From an uncultured beta proteobacterium (GTDB lineage: Bacteria > Pseudomonadota > Gammaproteobacteria > Burkholderiales > Burkholderiaceae_C), in NCBI GenBank assembly GCA_903869595.1, contig CAIPZV010000002.1, forward strand, positions 1-64,000: a stretch of DNA of 64,000 bases. Reading direction: 5' to 3'. Within the stretch, counting starts at the first letter, position 1; each line of letters opens with the position of its first letter. Shown here in pieces: positions 1 through 9,049 of the stretch. The translations under genes and the position numbers were made by a program. The notes under the pieces are model-generated. The model did no database searches, was not told the origin of the DNA, and worked only from the letters and a program-made list of their open reading frames with translations.

Positions 1-2
1 AA

Positions 3-179
3 GCGCGAACCGAACGCAGCCTAGCCAGTGCCCGTCTGGCGGTGCTGGAGGAGGTGGGTCATAAGATGGGGTTTATGAGCGGAACCCGGACTCGAGGCCC
101 TAAGCCGACTAGGATGACTGAGGTCTACCCTGAGCTTCAAGTAGTGTTATCCGGACAACTCAGTGCTCGGGGTAGCTAG
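3..179 (+). CDS. C-terminal end of an unrecognised protein (cut by window edge)
   Basis: An open frame runs from the left edge of the window to a TAG at 177-179, giving 58 residues of a C-terminus. It contains the stretch ARLAVLEEVGHKMGFMSGTR followed by a basic segment (RTRGPKP). I do not recognise the family. The frame has no stop and normal codon use, so it may be the tail of a real gene, but everything downstream of it is gene debris, so a broken gene is equally possible. Confidence 0.35.
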   Translation, partial: ARTERSLASARLAVLEEVGHKMGFMSGTRTRGPKPTRMTEVYPELQVVLSGQLSARGS

Positions 180-242
180 ATTGACTTTTTGATCCAGCCC
201 GGGCTAAATTAGCGAAGCAGACTTATTTTTGAGTTCTCAGCT

Positions 243-341
243 AATCTGGCTGGTATTGATGCGCCAGAAAGCAAATAAGCCTTTGGTCAAGTGTCCAAGC
301 AGCGCTTAGTGGAGCAGGTAGCATGCGATTTAAAGGAGTAG
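243..341 (+). pseudogene. Possible thermonuclease (SNase-like) gene fragment
   Basis: Reading from 243 gives NLAGIDAPESK, a TAA stop at 276-278, then AFGQVSKQRLVEQVAC and a second stop at 339-341. The pattern (I)DAPE followed by (Q)AFG and SK resembles the first catalytic region of staphylococcal-nuclease-type thermonucleases, where the Asp of IDAPE helps bind calcium. Only about 30 residues match, with an internal stop and no start, so if the identification is right this is a relic. The identification rests on motif resemblance by eye only. Confidence 0.4.
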
Positions 342-343
342 AT

Positions 344-412
344 ATGAGACTGAATAGATCAATTCTTGTGGCGGCATTGTTAACCGCCGTTGGACGGTTC
401 ACGCCTCGTTAA
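344..412 (+). pseudogene. Truncated signal-peptide ORF
   Basis: An ATG at 344, preceded by a good ribosome binding site (AAAGGAG at 332-338), opens a 22-codon frame: a positively charged start (MRLNR), a hydrophobic core (SILVAALLTAVG), then a TAA at 410-412. This is the beginning of a secretory signal peptide that ends before any mature protein. It reads like the 5' end of an exported-protein gene whose body was deleted. Confidence 0.4.
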
Positions 413-457
413 ACCGCGTTGCACCTCGTACTTGAACCCGCCAATTCAAAAACATAA

Positions 458-1186
458 ATGGTCGTGAAGATGCTAAATAATGCTTACCAATTAAATGACT
501 TTAATAAAGAAATAAATAATTGGCTAGGGGCAGCGATAGAAGGAAGTGCCATTGCCCAATTCAATCTAGGGGCAATTTACGCAAATTCAAATTTGGAAGA
601 ACACTTACCTCAAGCGGTGCAGTGGTTCATGGACTCAGCAGCGCAGGGTTATTCGCCAGCCCTATTCGCGTTAACTGATCTGGGTATGTCCGCTACGAAA
701 GATTGGTCAGTGGTTTTTGGATGGTATGAATTAGCAGCGGCCCGAGGATATGTATTTGCCCAATGCAGACTAGGTTTTTGTTATTACTATGGCGCGGGTG
801 TTGCCAAAAGCCCCCTTATTGCCAAGCATTGGTATGAAGTGGCAGCCAAACAGGGATATGCGGCAGCGCAAATTAAACTAGGCGATTTTTATGAATCTGG
901 AAAGGTAGTAGTCCAAGACTATGATGAAGCTATTCGCTGGTACAAGCTAGCGGCTGCGCAGGGCGATGTCCAAGCACAACGTAAACTCGGGGAAATTTAC
1001 TGCCATTCCCATTATGTTGGACGTGACTATAACAAAGGACTTAGTTTGCTTATTTTGGCAGCGAAGCAGGGAGATGAATCTGCCCAAATATCGATTGATA
1101 AACTTCTCGGAATGGTTCGACTTAAGACTGGATTCGTTGGCTCCGATAAGGAACTTGCGGATCTTGTGCAGACCTTAAAAATTTGA
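458..1186 (+). CDS. Sel1-like repeat protein
   Basis: A 242-residue protein built from about five Sel1-type (TPR-related) helical repeats, visible as recurring WY-LAAAQG-AQ-LG cores: AQFNLGAIY (~34), WFMDSAAQGYSPALF (~56), WYELAAARGYVFAQCRLG (~89), WYEVAAKQGYAAAQIKLG (~125), WYKLAAAQGDVQAQRKLG (~161) and a last degenerate copy near 200. Sel1 repeats are protein-protein scaffolds. There is no signal peptide in the N-terminus, so a cytoplasmic location is likely. An internal ATG at 470 is an alternative start. The gene is AT-richer than the core genes to its right and has no functional partner next to it except the small gene at 1214. Confidence 0.8.
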   Translation: MVVKMLNNAYQLNDFNKEINNWLGAAIEGSAIAQFNLGAIYANSNLEEHLPQAVQWFMDSAAQGYSPALFALTDLGMSATKDWSVVFGWYELAAARGYVFAQCRLGFCYYYGAGVAKSPLIAKHWYEVAAKQGYAAAQIKLGDFYESGKVVVQDYDEAIRWYKLAAAQGDVQAQRKLGEIYCHSHYVGRDYNKGLSLLILAAKQGDESAQISIDKLLGMVRLKTGFVGSDKELADLVQTLKI

Positions 1187-1213
1187 AAGTAAATAACTAA
1201 TGGAGTTTATATT

Positions 1214-1408
1214 ATGTCTAATAGTAATGATATTCGTGATCGGAATGGTAATTTGCTAGGCAGGATTACTAGCGTCAGTGATACTCGAGTTGAAATTCGA
1301 GACAAGAATGGGAGCTTGAAGGGCTATTACAATCCAAAAATAAACGAAACGCGGGATCGAAACGGAAACCTTGTGGCGAAGGGCAATATGCTGGCTACAT
1401 TACTTTAA
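1214..1408 (+). CDS. Tiny RD(R/K)NG-repeat protein
   Basis: A 64-residue protein made almost wholly of a short repeat: RDRNGNLLGRI, EIRDKNGSLKGYY and ETRDRNGNLVAKGN. The D-(R/K)-N-G turn flanked by alternating hydrophobic residues suggests short beta-hairpins, as in small beta-flower or YD-like folds; this structural reading is inference. It begins 27 bp after the Sel1 gene with a ribosome binding site (ATGGAGTTTAT) just upstream of ATG, so the two may be cotranscribed. Function unknown. Confidence 0.6.
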   Translation: MSNSNDIRDRNGNLLGRITSVSDTRVEIRDKNGSLKGYYNPKINETRDRNGNLVAKGNMLATLL

Positions 1409-1810
1409 GTTTTTGACAATTTAGAGATAAATATTCGGACGGCATCAATACCATCACCGACCTAGGCGGAAGGGTGTGCGATTTTTGTGTCAACGGAGTT
1501 GAGGATCATTACTGGGGGATGCGAGTCTCAACCTCAATATTAAACCGATTTAGCGCAGCGTTCCAGTCCTTGTGGCATCCGTTTTCATATTTTTTATTTT
1601 TTCATTGGGTATATTTTTTAGATTTTCAAATAATTAATGTCAAAATATTCATAAGAATTAATATTTAACCTAGCTCTTCAACCACGCATCTTGGTGAGTT
1701 GAATACAGTCGTCTGAACCTAAATCAACTCGTACTCATTAAAGCTGAGTCGATTGCCACTAGGCACTTTACAATCATATTGAAAATCTGGCAGCAACTGT
1801 GGAGATCTGA
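1409..1810. other. Non-coding stretch in the accessory region
   Basis: Around 400 bases with no convincing gene. It contains a strongly AT-rich block at about 1590-1665. The only forward open frame here (1474-1668) has unusual composition, no ribosome binding site and no recognisable motif. No transposase ends or tRNA-like sequence were seen. Confidence 0.4.
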
Positions 1811-2122
1811 ATGCCTAAGTATAAGATTGAACAAGTTCAAGTACATAAGGTGTATCTCGTTTATTCCGAAGAATTCGACACCTCGGATCCTGAAAAATGG
1901 GGGGAACTGAAGGCTAAGGCCCACTATTGGGCATTAGGTGATTTTGAAAAATTGCCAGTAGGCCCACCTAAAGAACTAATGGCTTGGCTAGACGTCTATG
2001 AACATATGGATCGAGATGAATTTGAATATTCCTTCGAGGATTGGAATGACGATAATGCTGGCACGTATTCAATCATGTGGCGTATAACTGATGAAAATGG
2101 GGAGATTGTTTATGAAAAGTGA
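1811..2122 (+). CDS. Small acidic hypothetical protein
   Basis: A 103-residue, strongly acidic protein (many Asp, Glu and Trp residues; the C-terminal half has the cluster DRDEFEYSFEDWNDDN). No signal peptide or membrane segment. The ATG at 1811 follows GGAGATCTGA, an acceptable ribosome binding site. I do not recognise the family. Small acidic orphans in accessory regions are sometimes immunity or anti-restriction proteins, but nothing here (no toxin gene beside it) supports either role. Confidence 0.55.
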   Translation: MPKYKIEQVQVHKVYLVYSEEFDTSDPEKWGELKAKAHYWALGDFEKLPVGPPKELMAWLDVYEHMDRDEFEYSFEDWNDDNAGTYSIMWRITDENGEIVYEK

Positions 2123-2638
2123 ATTTCCAATTGTCTTTCAAAAATCCAAGCGAGCATATGGTAATTCAAAACAATCCTAAGGAAACATTATTTTTCGATA
2201 GATATAACTGTGACGGAATAAAATACTTCCGTGTTGATGCATGTTAAAAACCTATTAATATTGACTGGGAGAAAATATTTATTTATACCATTAACATTAA
2301 TTTCATAGCGAAAAGTGTCCATATATAACCTTAGCATCGTTCGTCAAAAACTCAGTGTAAAGGTGGCCGGATGGAACCAAGCGTTAAAAGTGGGGGGTGG
2401 GGGTATGGTGGGGGTCTTCCAGCCAGAAATAGCAAGGGGTACTGGGGCCTATCTGGGCCGCGTGACACCCTCAAGCTCCCAACGGTTCCCTAAATCAAGT
2501 CCGACCTTGCTTGGAAAACTAGCATCGGATGTGCGCAAACCGATGTCCAACCTGAAATAAGAATCAACGTGAAAATGGCATGTAAGTGGGTATGTAAAAC
2601 CCATGAATCAAAGTAAGTCGTTGATTTATATATGTATT
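2123..2638. other. Gene-poor junction between accessory region and tRNA-Ser
   Basis: About 515 bases without a supported gene. A short hairpin (ACGGAA at 2213-2218 pairing with TTCCGT at 2227-2232) lies after the acidic ORF but has no T-run. From about 2340 the base composition shifts to GC-rich with G-runs near 2388-2410. A forward frame at 2315-2560 has no ribosome binding site and no motif. No repeat of the tRNA 3' end was found here by eye, so no attachment site can be named. Confidence 0.4.
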
Positions 2639-2726
2639 TGGCGGAGAGAGTGGGATTCGAACCCACGGTACCTTGCGGTACGCCTGATTTCGAGTCAGGT
2701 ACATTCGACCACTCTGCCATCTCTCC
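2639..2726 (-). tRNA. tRNA-Ser (anticodon CGA)
   Basis: Read on the minus strand, the gene starts GGAGAGATGGCAGAGTGG and ends with the complementary acceptor strand TCTCTCC, discriminator G and an encoded CCA (2639-2641). The anticodon loop CTCGAAA within a CCTGA/TCAGG stem gives anticodon CGA, for serine UCG codons. A long variable arm (GTACC-GCAA-GGTACC type) and the T-loop GGTTCGAATCC fit a class II tRNA-Ser. It lies just downstream of serS on the same strand. The accessory genes at 1-2640 abut its 3' end, the usual integration side for genomic islands. Confidence 0.96.
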
Positions 2727-2756
2727 GGGTCGCTGTCGTAGCGGATGGCGATTCTA

Positions 2757-4166
<1,410 letters not shown>

Positions 4167-5162
4167 TTAGGGCGCAGTGGCGCTTTGACCGTCCGTATCA
4201 GGCTTCAAACCTTTGGGCAGCGGGAACTTGATGGTCTCGACCACGCCGTCCATGCGCCGCACCGACAGAGCGCCCAGCGAGCGCAGGCGCGAGATGACGG
4301 CTTGCACCAATATTTCCGGGGCCGAAGCACCCGCCGTCAGGCCCACGCGGCCACGGCCTACAAACCAGGCCGGGTCCAGCTCGTTGGCGTGGTCCACCAT
4401 ATAACTGACAGTGCCAAGTTTTTGCGCCACTTCGCGCAAGCGGTTGCTATTGGAGCTGGTGGGGCTGCCCACCACGATCACGATGTCCACCTGCGGGCTC
4501 ATGATTTTGATGGCGTCTTGGCGGTTTTGGGTGGCGTAGCAAATATCTTGCTGCTTGGGCTCGCGCACTTGCGGAAAGCGCGCCTTGACGGCTGCGGCAA
4601 TATCTGCCGCGTCGTCCATGCTCAGGGTGGTTTGCGTGACGAGCGCTAGCTTGGATGTCTGACCCGGTTGCACGCGGGCTACATCGGCTACGTCTTCCAC
4701 CAGGTGGATGCCACTTTCCAACTGGCCCATGGTGCCTTCCACTTCCGGATGACCCTTGTGGCCGATCATGATGAACTCGTAGCCCTCTTTGTGCAGCTTG
4801 GCCACTTCCACATGCACTTTGGTTACCAGCGGGCAGGTGGCGTCAAACACTTTAAAGCCGCGCTGCTGGGCCTCGTCCTGAATCGCCTTGCTCACGCCAT
4901 GCGCCGAAAATACCAAGGTCGCGTCCGGTGGCACATCGGCCAGGTCTTCGATAAAGATAGCGCCCTTGGATTTGAGGTCGTTGACCACAAAGGTGTTGTG
5001 CACGATTTCATGGCGCACATAAATCGGCGCGCCGAATTTGGAGAGCGCGCGCTCCACAATTTCAATCGCCCTATCCACCCCGGCACAAAAGCCACGTGGC
5101 TCGGCCAACAGGATTTCACTGCCGCTCAAAATATCGCTGGACTGGTTGCCATGAGGGTTCAT
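4167..5162 (-). CDS. ispH: 4-hydroxy-3-methylbut-2-enyl diphosphate reductase
   Basis: Last enzyme of the MEP isoprenoid pathway, reducing HMBPP to IPP and DMAPP with an iron-sulfur cluster. In 331 residues the three cluster cysteines are visible: Cys26 (RGFCAGVDRA), Cys110 (DATCPLVTKVH) and Cys208 (ICYATQNRQ). The conserved histidines sit at 55 (HEIVHN) and 138 (GHKGHPEVEG) with the catalytic Glu at 140, and the substrate loop SPTSSNSNRL is at 233-242. Its ATG overlaps the end of the upstream fkpB gene by 4 bp (ATGA), so the two are translationally coupled, a linkage conserved in many proteobacteria. Confidence 0.98.
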   Translation of the reverse strand: MNPHGNQSSDILSGSEILLAEPRGFCAGVDRAIEIVERALSKFGAPIYVRHEIVHNTFVVNDLKSKGAIFIEDLADVPPDATLVFSAHGVSKAIQDEAQQRGFKVFDATCPLVTKVHVEVAKLHKEGYEFIMIGHKGHPEVEGTMGQLESGIHLVEDVADVARVQPGQTSKLALVTQTTLSMDDAADIAAAVKARFPQVREPKQQDICYATQNRQDAIKIMSPQVDIVIVVGSPTSSNSNRLREVAQKLGTVSYMVDHANELDPAWFVGRGRVGLTAGASAPEILVQAVISRLRSLGALSVRRMDGVVETIKFPLPKGLKPDTDGQSATAP

Positions 5163-5641
5163 AAAACAGCAATCACTTTCACTTCAAAGCTGACAGGCTG
5201 ACCGGCCAGCGGGTGGTTGAAATCAAACAATACCGCACCTTCGGCCTGCGCGCCCTGGCCGCTGGCGTCGCCTTTGACCGCGACCACCGCACCGGCATAG
5301 CTGCTTTGCCCGTCCGGCGTGGGGAACTGCACCACATCGCCGGGCGCATAGCGCTCTTGCGGGTCGCCCATGTCACGTAACAGGCTTTGAGCTACCCACT
5401 GCTGCATATCCGGGTTGCGCGGGCCAAAGGCCACGCCGGCGGGCAAATCAAAGGTGCGGTGCGCGCCCTCCTCCAGGCCCATCAGGCAGCGCTCCACTTC
5501 GGGGGATAACTCGCCGGTGCCCAGGCTCAGGGTGGCGGGCTTACCCGCAAACGTGTTGATCACATCGCCTGCCGGGCCGGCCAGCCGGTAATGCAGCGTT
5601 AAAAATGAGGCGGCTTGGATGCGAGGCAGGTCGTGGGTCAT
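5159..5641 (-). CDS. fkpB: FKBP-type peptidyl-prolyl cis-trans isomerase (SlpA/FkpB-like)
   Basis: A 160-residue SlyD/SlpA-type FKBP that isomerises prolyl bonds and acts as a folding chaperone in the cytoplasm (no signal peptide). The FKBP half-barrel begins with [12 protein letters not shown], and the flap insertion lies between about 75 and 135. The C-terminus returns to the FKBP strand ([20 protein letters not shown]), where DFNHPLAG is a family signature. No His-rich metal-binding tail is present, so it is SlpA- rather than SlyD-like. It precedes ispH with a 4-bp overlap and its start faces radC across a very short divergent gap. Confidence 0.93.
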   Translation of the reverse strand: MTHDLPRIQAASFLTLHYRLAGPAGDVINTFAGKPATLSLGTGELSPEVERCLMGLEEGAHRTFDLPAGVAFGPRNPDMQQWVAQSLLRDMGDPQERYAPGDVVQFPTPDGQSSYAGAVVAVKGDASGQGAQAEGAVLFDFNHPLAGQPVSFEVKVIAVL

Positions 5642-5749
5642 GGGGCTATGGATAATCTGCGGCTATTGTATGGATACGGGGCAGCGGCTATGTACCGCAG
5701 CACCATCGCCCCGGCCCTACCGATTAACGCTGTCACACCCTCTGCCGCC

Positions 5750-6463
5750 ATGCCCCTGGACCATATGCCTGTGGACGCCCGTCCGCGCGAAAAACTGCTG
5801 CAACGCGGCCCCGCCGCCCTCAGCGATACCGAACTCCTGGCCATCTTGCTGCGCACCGGCATACCCGGCAAAGACGTGCTGCAACTGGCGGACGAACTGC
5901 TACGCACCCCGCACCGGGTGGCTGAAAACGGCGCTCAGGCCCAAGGCTTTGGCGGTATCGCTGGCTTGCTGCATACCGACCCCAAAGAATTAGCCCAGGT
6001 CAAAGGCCTGGGACCGGCCAAGCGCGCTGAAATCATTGCAGTGCTGGAGTTGGCCCGCCGCGCCATGGCGCAACGCCTGCAAGAGCGCACGGTGCTGGAC
6101 TCACCGCAAGCGGTGCGGCAGTACTTCCAGTTACGCTTGTCTGCCCTGCCCCATGAAGTGTTTGCCGTCATGTTTTTGGACGTACAAAACCGCATGCTGG
6201 CCGTGGAAGAGATGTTCAAGGGCACGGTCAGCCAGGCAAGCGTCTATCCGCGCGAAGTGGTGATCCGTGCGTTGCACCACCAGGCCAGCGCGGTGGTGCT
6301 GGCGCACAACCACCCCAGCGGTTCGGTACAGCCCTCCCGGGCGGACGAGATGCTGACACACACCCTGAAATCCGCGCTGGCGCTGATCGACGTGCGCGTG
6401 CTGGACCACATCATCGTGGCGCAAGGACAGTCTTTTTCTATGGCGGAGCAAGGTCTGGTGTAA
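5750..6463 (+). CDS. radC: RadC family JAB-domain protein
   Basis: Homologue of RadC/YicR proteins: an N-terminal helix-hairpin-helix-like part ([20 protein letters not shown], then [10 protein letters not shown]) and a C-terminal JAB/MPN metalloprotease-like domain with the HNHPSG motif followed by a metal-binding Asp ten residues after the second His (HNHPSG...SRAD), in the '[10 protein letters not shown]' strand. Its cellular role is unsettled; the old DNA-repair assignment from E. coli was withdrawn. The frame stays open upstream to 5615, overlapping fkpB on the other strand. I prefer the ATG at 5750 (or 5765) because family members normally start just before the RPREKLL block. Confidence 0.92.
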   Translation: MPLDHMPVDARPREKLLQRGPAALSDTELLAILLRTGIPGKDVLQLADELLRTPHRVAENGAQAQGFGGIAGLLHTDPKELAQVKGLGPAKRAEIIAVLELARRAMAQRLQERTVLDSPQAVRQYFQLRLSALPHEVFAVMFLDVQNRMLAVEEMFKGTVSQASVYPREVVIRALHHQASAVVLAHNHPSGSVQPSRADEMLTHTLKSALALIDVRVLDHIIVAQGQSFSMAEQGLV

Positions 6464-6479
6464 AGCGCCTTAGAGAAGC

Positions 6480-6598
6480 TCTGCATAAGTCCAAATTCGT
6501 CATTGCGAGCGCAGCGAAGCAATCCACTTGGGGTTACAAATCAGGCACTTATGGATCGCCGCGTCGCTTCGCTCCTCGCGATGACGGGCTTATGCAGA
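6480..6598. repeat. Dispersed palindromic repeat, full-length copy
   Basis: Between radC and the Smr gene. Two nested inverted repeats are visible: outer arms TCTGCATAAGTCC (6480-6492) and GGGCTTATGCAGA (6586-6598), and inner arms beginning CGTCATTGCGAGCGCAGCG (6498) and ending CTCGCGATGACG (6575-6586). The middle contains AAGCAATCCA and its counterpart TGGATCG. Relatives occur at 8235, 16458, 19243 and 34209. This looks like a REP/MITE-type non-autonomous element; no transposase is nearby. Confidence 0.8.
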
Positions 6599-6626
6599 CC
6601 TTCCTTAGCGGATCTGCGTCGCTTGC

Positions 6627-7304
6627 ATGGACAATCGCGCCATGCCCGGCTTGCAAGACCTTCAAAAACTAAAGAAAGAACTGGAAGCGCAAGCGGCCAG
6701 AGAAAAAGCCGAGCAAGCCGCCCGCCTGCTTGCGGCCAAGCGGGCAGAAAAAGAGCGCAATTTATTTGAAAGCGCCGTGGGGCAAGTGCAGCGCCTGTCC
6801 ATCGTGGCGCGCGCCGACCTGAAGCGCCCGGCCCCGCCAGCGAGCATTCTTCAACATGAACTGGACGCGCAAGCGGCGCTGCAAGAGTCGCTAAGCGATG
6901 AGTTTGACGTCAGCAGCCTGCTCGATACCGATCAGGACCTGAGCTTTCGCCGCCCCGGCGTGGGCGCAGACGTGGTGCAAAAACTGCGCAAAGGCCAATG
7001 GAGTATCCAGCGCCAAGTAGATTTGCACGGCCTACGCAGCGACGAGGCGCGCGAGGCCATGGGCCGCTTTATCCGCGACGCGCACAAACAAGGCCTGCGC
7101 TGCGTGCGCGTGGTGCATGGCAAAGGCCTGGGCTCGCCGGGCAAGGCGCCGGTGCTCAAAGACAAGGTGCTGCGCTGGCTGGTGCAAAAGGCCGAGGTCA
7201 TCGCCTTTGTGCAAGCGCCGCCCAACAAAGGCGGTGCCGGGGCAGTGCTGGTATTGCTGGCGCCAGTGCGGGCCGCAAAAGTGGCGGATTCGGCGCGCGC
7301 TTAA
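6627..7304 (+). CDS. Smr-domain DNA-binding/nuclease-like protein
   Basis: A 225-residue stand-alone Smr protein of the YdaL/SmrA type. An N-terminal highly charged coiled coil (about 8-55, rich in Lys, Glu, Ala) is followed by a linker and the C-terminal Smr (MutS2 C-terminal-like) domain from about 125. The Smr signatures are QVDLHGLRSDEA and RVVHGKGLGSPGKAP, ending in PNKGGAGAVLVLL. Smr domains nick or bind branched DNA or RNA. It could start at the ATG at 6627 or six residues later (MPGLQ). The preceding repeat leaves no room for an operon with radC. Confidence 0.9.
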   Translation: MDNRAMPGLQDLQKLKKELEAQAAREKAEQAARLLAAKRAEKERNLFESAVGQVQRLSIVARADLKRPAPPASILQHELDAQAALQESLSDEFDVSSLLDTDQDLSFRRPGVGADVVQKLRKGQWSIQRQVDLHGLRSDEAREAMGRFIRDAHKQGLRCVRVVHGKGLGSPGKAPVLKDKVLRWLVQKAEVIAFVQAPPNKGGAGAVLVLLAPVRAAKVADSARA

Positions 7305-7409
7305 TTGGCAGCGCCAGCGCCTTGAAAAAACAGGTCAGTAATTTCTAAGCTTGACCCGGATTACCAAGGCGCCCGGCCATGCAACAGCGGCATCTTGACT
7401 GCGTCTGGC

Positions 7410-8309
7410 CTATTTACCCGCGTTAGGAAAAAACAACTGCTGCCCATCAATTCGGTAGGCCGCAATCACGGCCTGACCGGCGGGGGACAGCACCCAATCG
7501 ACAAATTTTTGCGCGTCCTGCGCTTTGACATGCGGGTGCTTGGCCGGGTTCACCGCCAGCACGCCATATTGGTTGAACAAGCGCTGGTCGCCTTGGACCA
7601 GTACTTGCAAATCGGCGCGGTTTTTAAAGCTCAGCCAGGTGCCACGGTCGGTTAACACATAGGCACCGGTGGCGGCGGCCATATTGAGCGCCTGGCCCAT
7701 GCCGCAGCCGCACTCGCGGTAGCCGCTGCCTTTGGCGTCTGCATGGGGCGTCATTTTCCAAAAGCGCAGTTCGGCGGCGTGTGTGCCGCTCTTGTCGCCG
7801 CGCGAGATAAAGGCGTCGTTAGCGGTGGAGATTTTGGACAGGGCTTGCACAATGTCCGCACCTTTGGTACGTGCTGGGTCTGTAGCAGGGCCGACCAACA
7901 CAAAGTCGTTGTACATCACCGCAAAGCGTTTGAGCGCAAAGCCTTCGGCGACGAACTTTTCTTCCGCCGCTTGGTCGTGTACGAACAAGACATCGGCGTC
8001 ACCCCGTCGGCCCATATCGATAGCCTGGCCGGTGCCTAGCGCCACGACCTTGACGTCGACACCGATAGCCTTGTTAAAGGCCGGCAGCAAATGCGCGAAT
8101 AAACCTGATTGCTCGGTCGAAGTCGTTGAAGCTATCACGATAGCGGTCTGCGCCTGCGCCAGTACCGGCAACACACACAGGGCACATATTGCAGCAACAC
8201 GGCGATACACAGGTGTTGGACTTCCCGGCAAAAATGGATTGCTTCGCTGCGCTCGCAATGACGGGCTTGGACTGATACGGAGATTCCTTAGCCATACAAA
8301 AAATTTCAT
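7410..8309 (-). CDS. tupA: Tungstate-type ABC transporter substrate-binding protein
   Basis: Periplasmic oxyanion receptor of the TupA type: the mature domain opens with IVIASTTSTEQSGL, the Ser/Thr-rich anion loop of tungstate/molybdate receptors, and contains DVLFVHDQAAEE and ISRGDKSGTHAAE. Export is by the hydrophobic segment RRVAAICALCVLPVLAQA. The ATG at 8309 overlaps the tupC stop (ATGA) and has an AAAAGGGGA ribosome binding site, so I choose it. That gives an unusually long charged leader (about 33 residues) because a palindromic repeat (8235-8263) is translated in frame there. A GTG at 8210 would give a conventional signal peptide and is the alternative. Third gene of tupB-tupC-tupA. 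Confidence 0.9.
   Translation of the reverse strand: MKFFVWLRNLRISPSPSLRAQRSNPFLPGSPTPVYRRVAAICALCVLPVLAQAQTAIVIASTTSTEQSGLFAHLLPAFNKAIGVDVKVVALGTGQAIDMGRRGDADVLFVHDQAAEEKFVAEGFALKRFAVMYNDFVLVGPATDPARTKGADIVQALSKISTANDAFISRGDKSGTHAAELRFWKMTPHADAKGSGYRECGCGMGQALNMAAATGAYVLTDRGTWLSFKNRADLQVLVQGDQRLFNQYGVLAVNPAKHPHVKAQDAQKFVDWVLSPAGQAVIAAYRIDGQQLFFPNAGK
8235..8263 (-). repeat. Palindromic repeat half-copy inside the tupA leader
   Basis: The 29 bases match the inner arm of the element at 6498 almost exactly (TGGATTGCTTCGCTGCG and CTCGCAATGACG on the plus strand) and are followed by the same GGGCTT flank. The copy lies within the translated leader of tupA, in frame, contributing the peptide SLRAQRSNP before the signal-peptide core. 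Confidence 0.85.
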
Positions 8310-9049
8310 GAAAATTCCCCTTTTACAAATAAATAAGCCGTAGGACACAGCGCCTGCAAGCGCTGTGCATCAAAAAAATCCTTTACAGGCAGATCGGCCA
8401 GCAATCGCCCACGTTCCAAATAGAGCACGCGCGTAGCCAATCGCTTGACCTGGCCCAGGTTGTGGCTGGCAAAGACCAGGCTGGCCTCTGGTCGGGCCTG
8501 CGCAAACGCCTGCAAGAGGCTTTCGACTTCCGCCTTGGCATGCGGGTCCAGGCTGGCTGTCGGTTCGTCGAGCAACAACATCTGCGGCTCCAAGGCCCAT
8601 GCCTGCGCCATGGCCACGCGCTGCTGCTGCCCACCGGACAAGTTGTGCGCTTTGCGCGCGGCCAACTCATGCAATTCAAATTGCTGCAAGGCCGCCATGG
8701 CCTGCTGGCGCGCCTGCTGCCAGGGCGTGCCGCGCAGCCACAAGCCCAGTGCCAATTGGCTGTCCACGCGCATGCGCAGCATATGGGGTCTTTGAAACAA
8801 CATCGCCTGGCGCAGACCGCTTTGCATTTGCACGCGGCCCGCACACGGTGCCAACAAGCCGTGCAACAAGCGCAGCAAAGTACTCTTGCCCGCGCCGTTG
8901 GCGCCGACTAAGGCCACGCGCTCGCCCGCTGCAATGCGAAGGGAGACGGATTCCAGCGCAGCGGCGGTATCGGGGCGCCAACGCGCCAAGCTGCGGCCAT
9001 CCGGCCCGAATTGCACACCCGCTGCCAAGGTCTGGACTTGCACGTTCAC
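8306..9049 (-). CDS. tupC: Tungstate-type ABC transporter ATP-binding protein
   Basis: A 247-residue ABC ATPase with Walker A GANGAGKST (49-57), the Q-loop region FQRPHM (85-90), signature LSGGQQQR (137-144), Walker B MLLLDEPTASLD (157-168) and the H-loop SHN. It powers TupB for uptake of tungstate (or molybdate) oxyanions. The frame is open far upstream, but the GTG at 9049 is the sensible start: it overlaps the tupB stop as GTGA, and the sequence upstream is only antisense-free overlap with tupB in another frame. The stop overlaps the tupA ATG. Confidence 0.93.
   Translation of the reverse strand: MNVQVQTLAAGVQFGPDGRSLARWRPDTAAALESVSLRIAAGERVALVGANGAGKSTLLRLLHGLLAPCAGRVQMQSGLRQAMLFQRPHMLRMRVDSQLALGLWLRGTPWQQARQQAMAALQQFELHELAARKAHNLSGGQQQRVAMAQAWALEPQMLLLDEPTASLDPHAKAEVESLLQAFAQARPEASLVFASHNLGQVKRLATRVLYLERGRLLADLPVKDFFDAQRLQALCPTAYLFVKGEFS

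Noticed and set aside
400..425. Integron attC-like core (GTTAAAC) after the orphan signal peptide
   Set aside because: Only one core-like heptamer; no paired simple sites or palindromic structure, and no other cassette junctions in 1-2640.
2315..2560. 81-codon frame before tRNA-Ser
   Set aside because: No ribosome binding site, no motif, glycine-run composition; probably chance.
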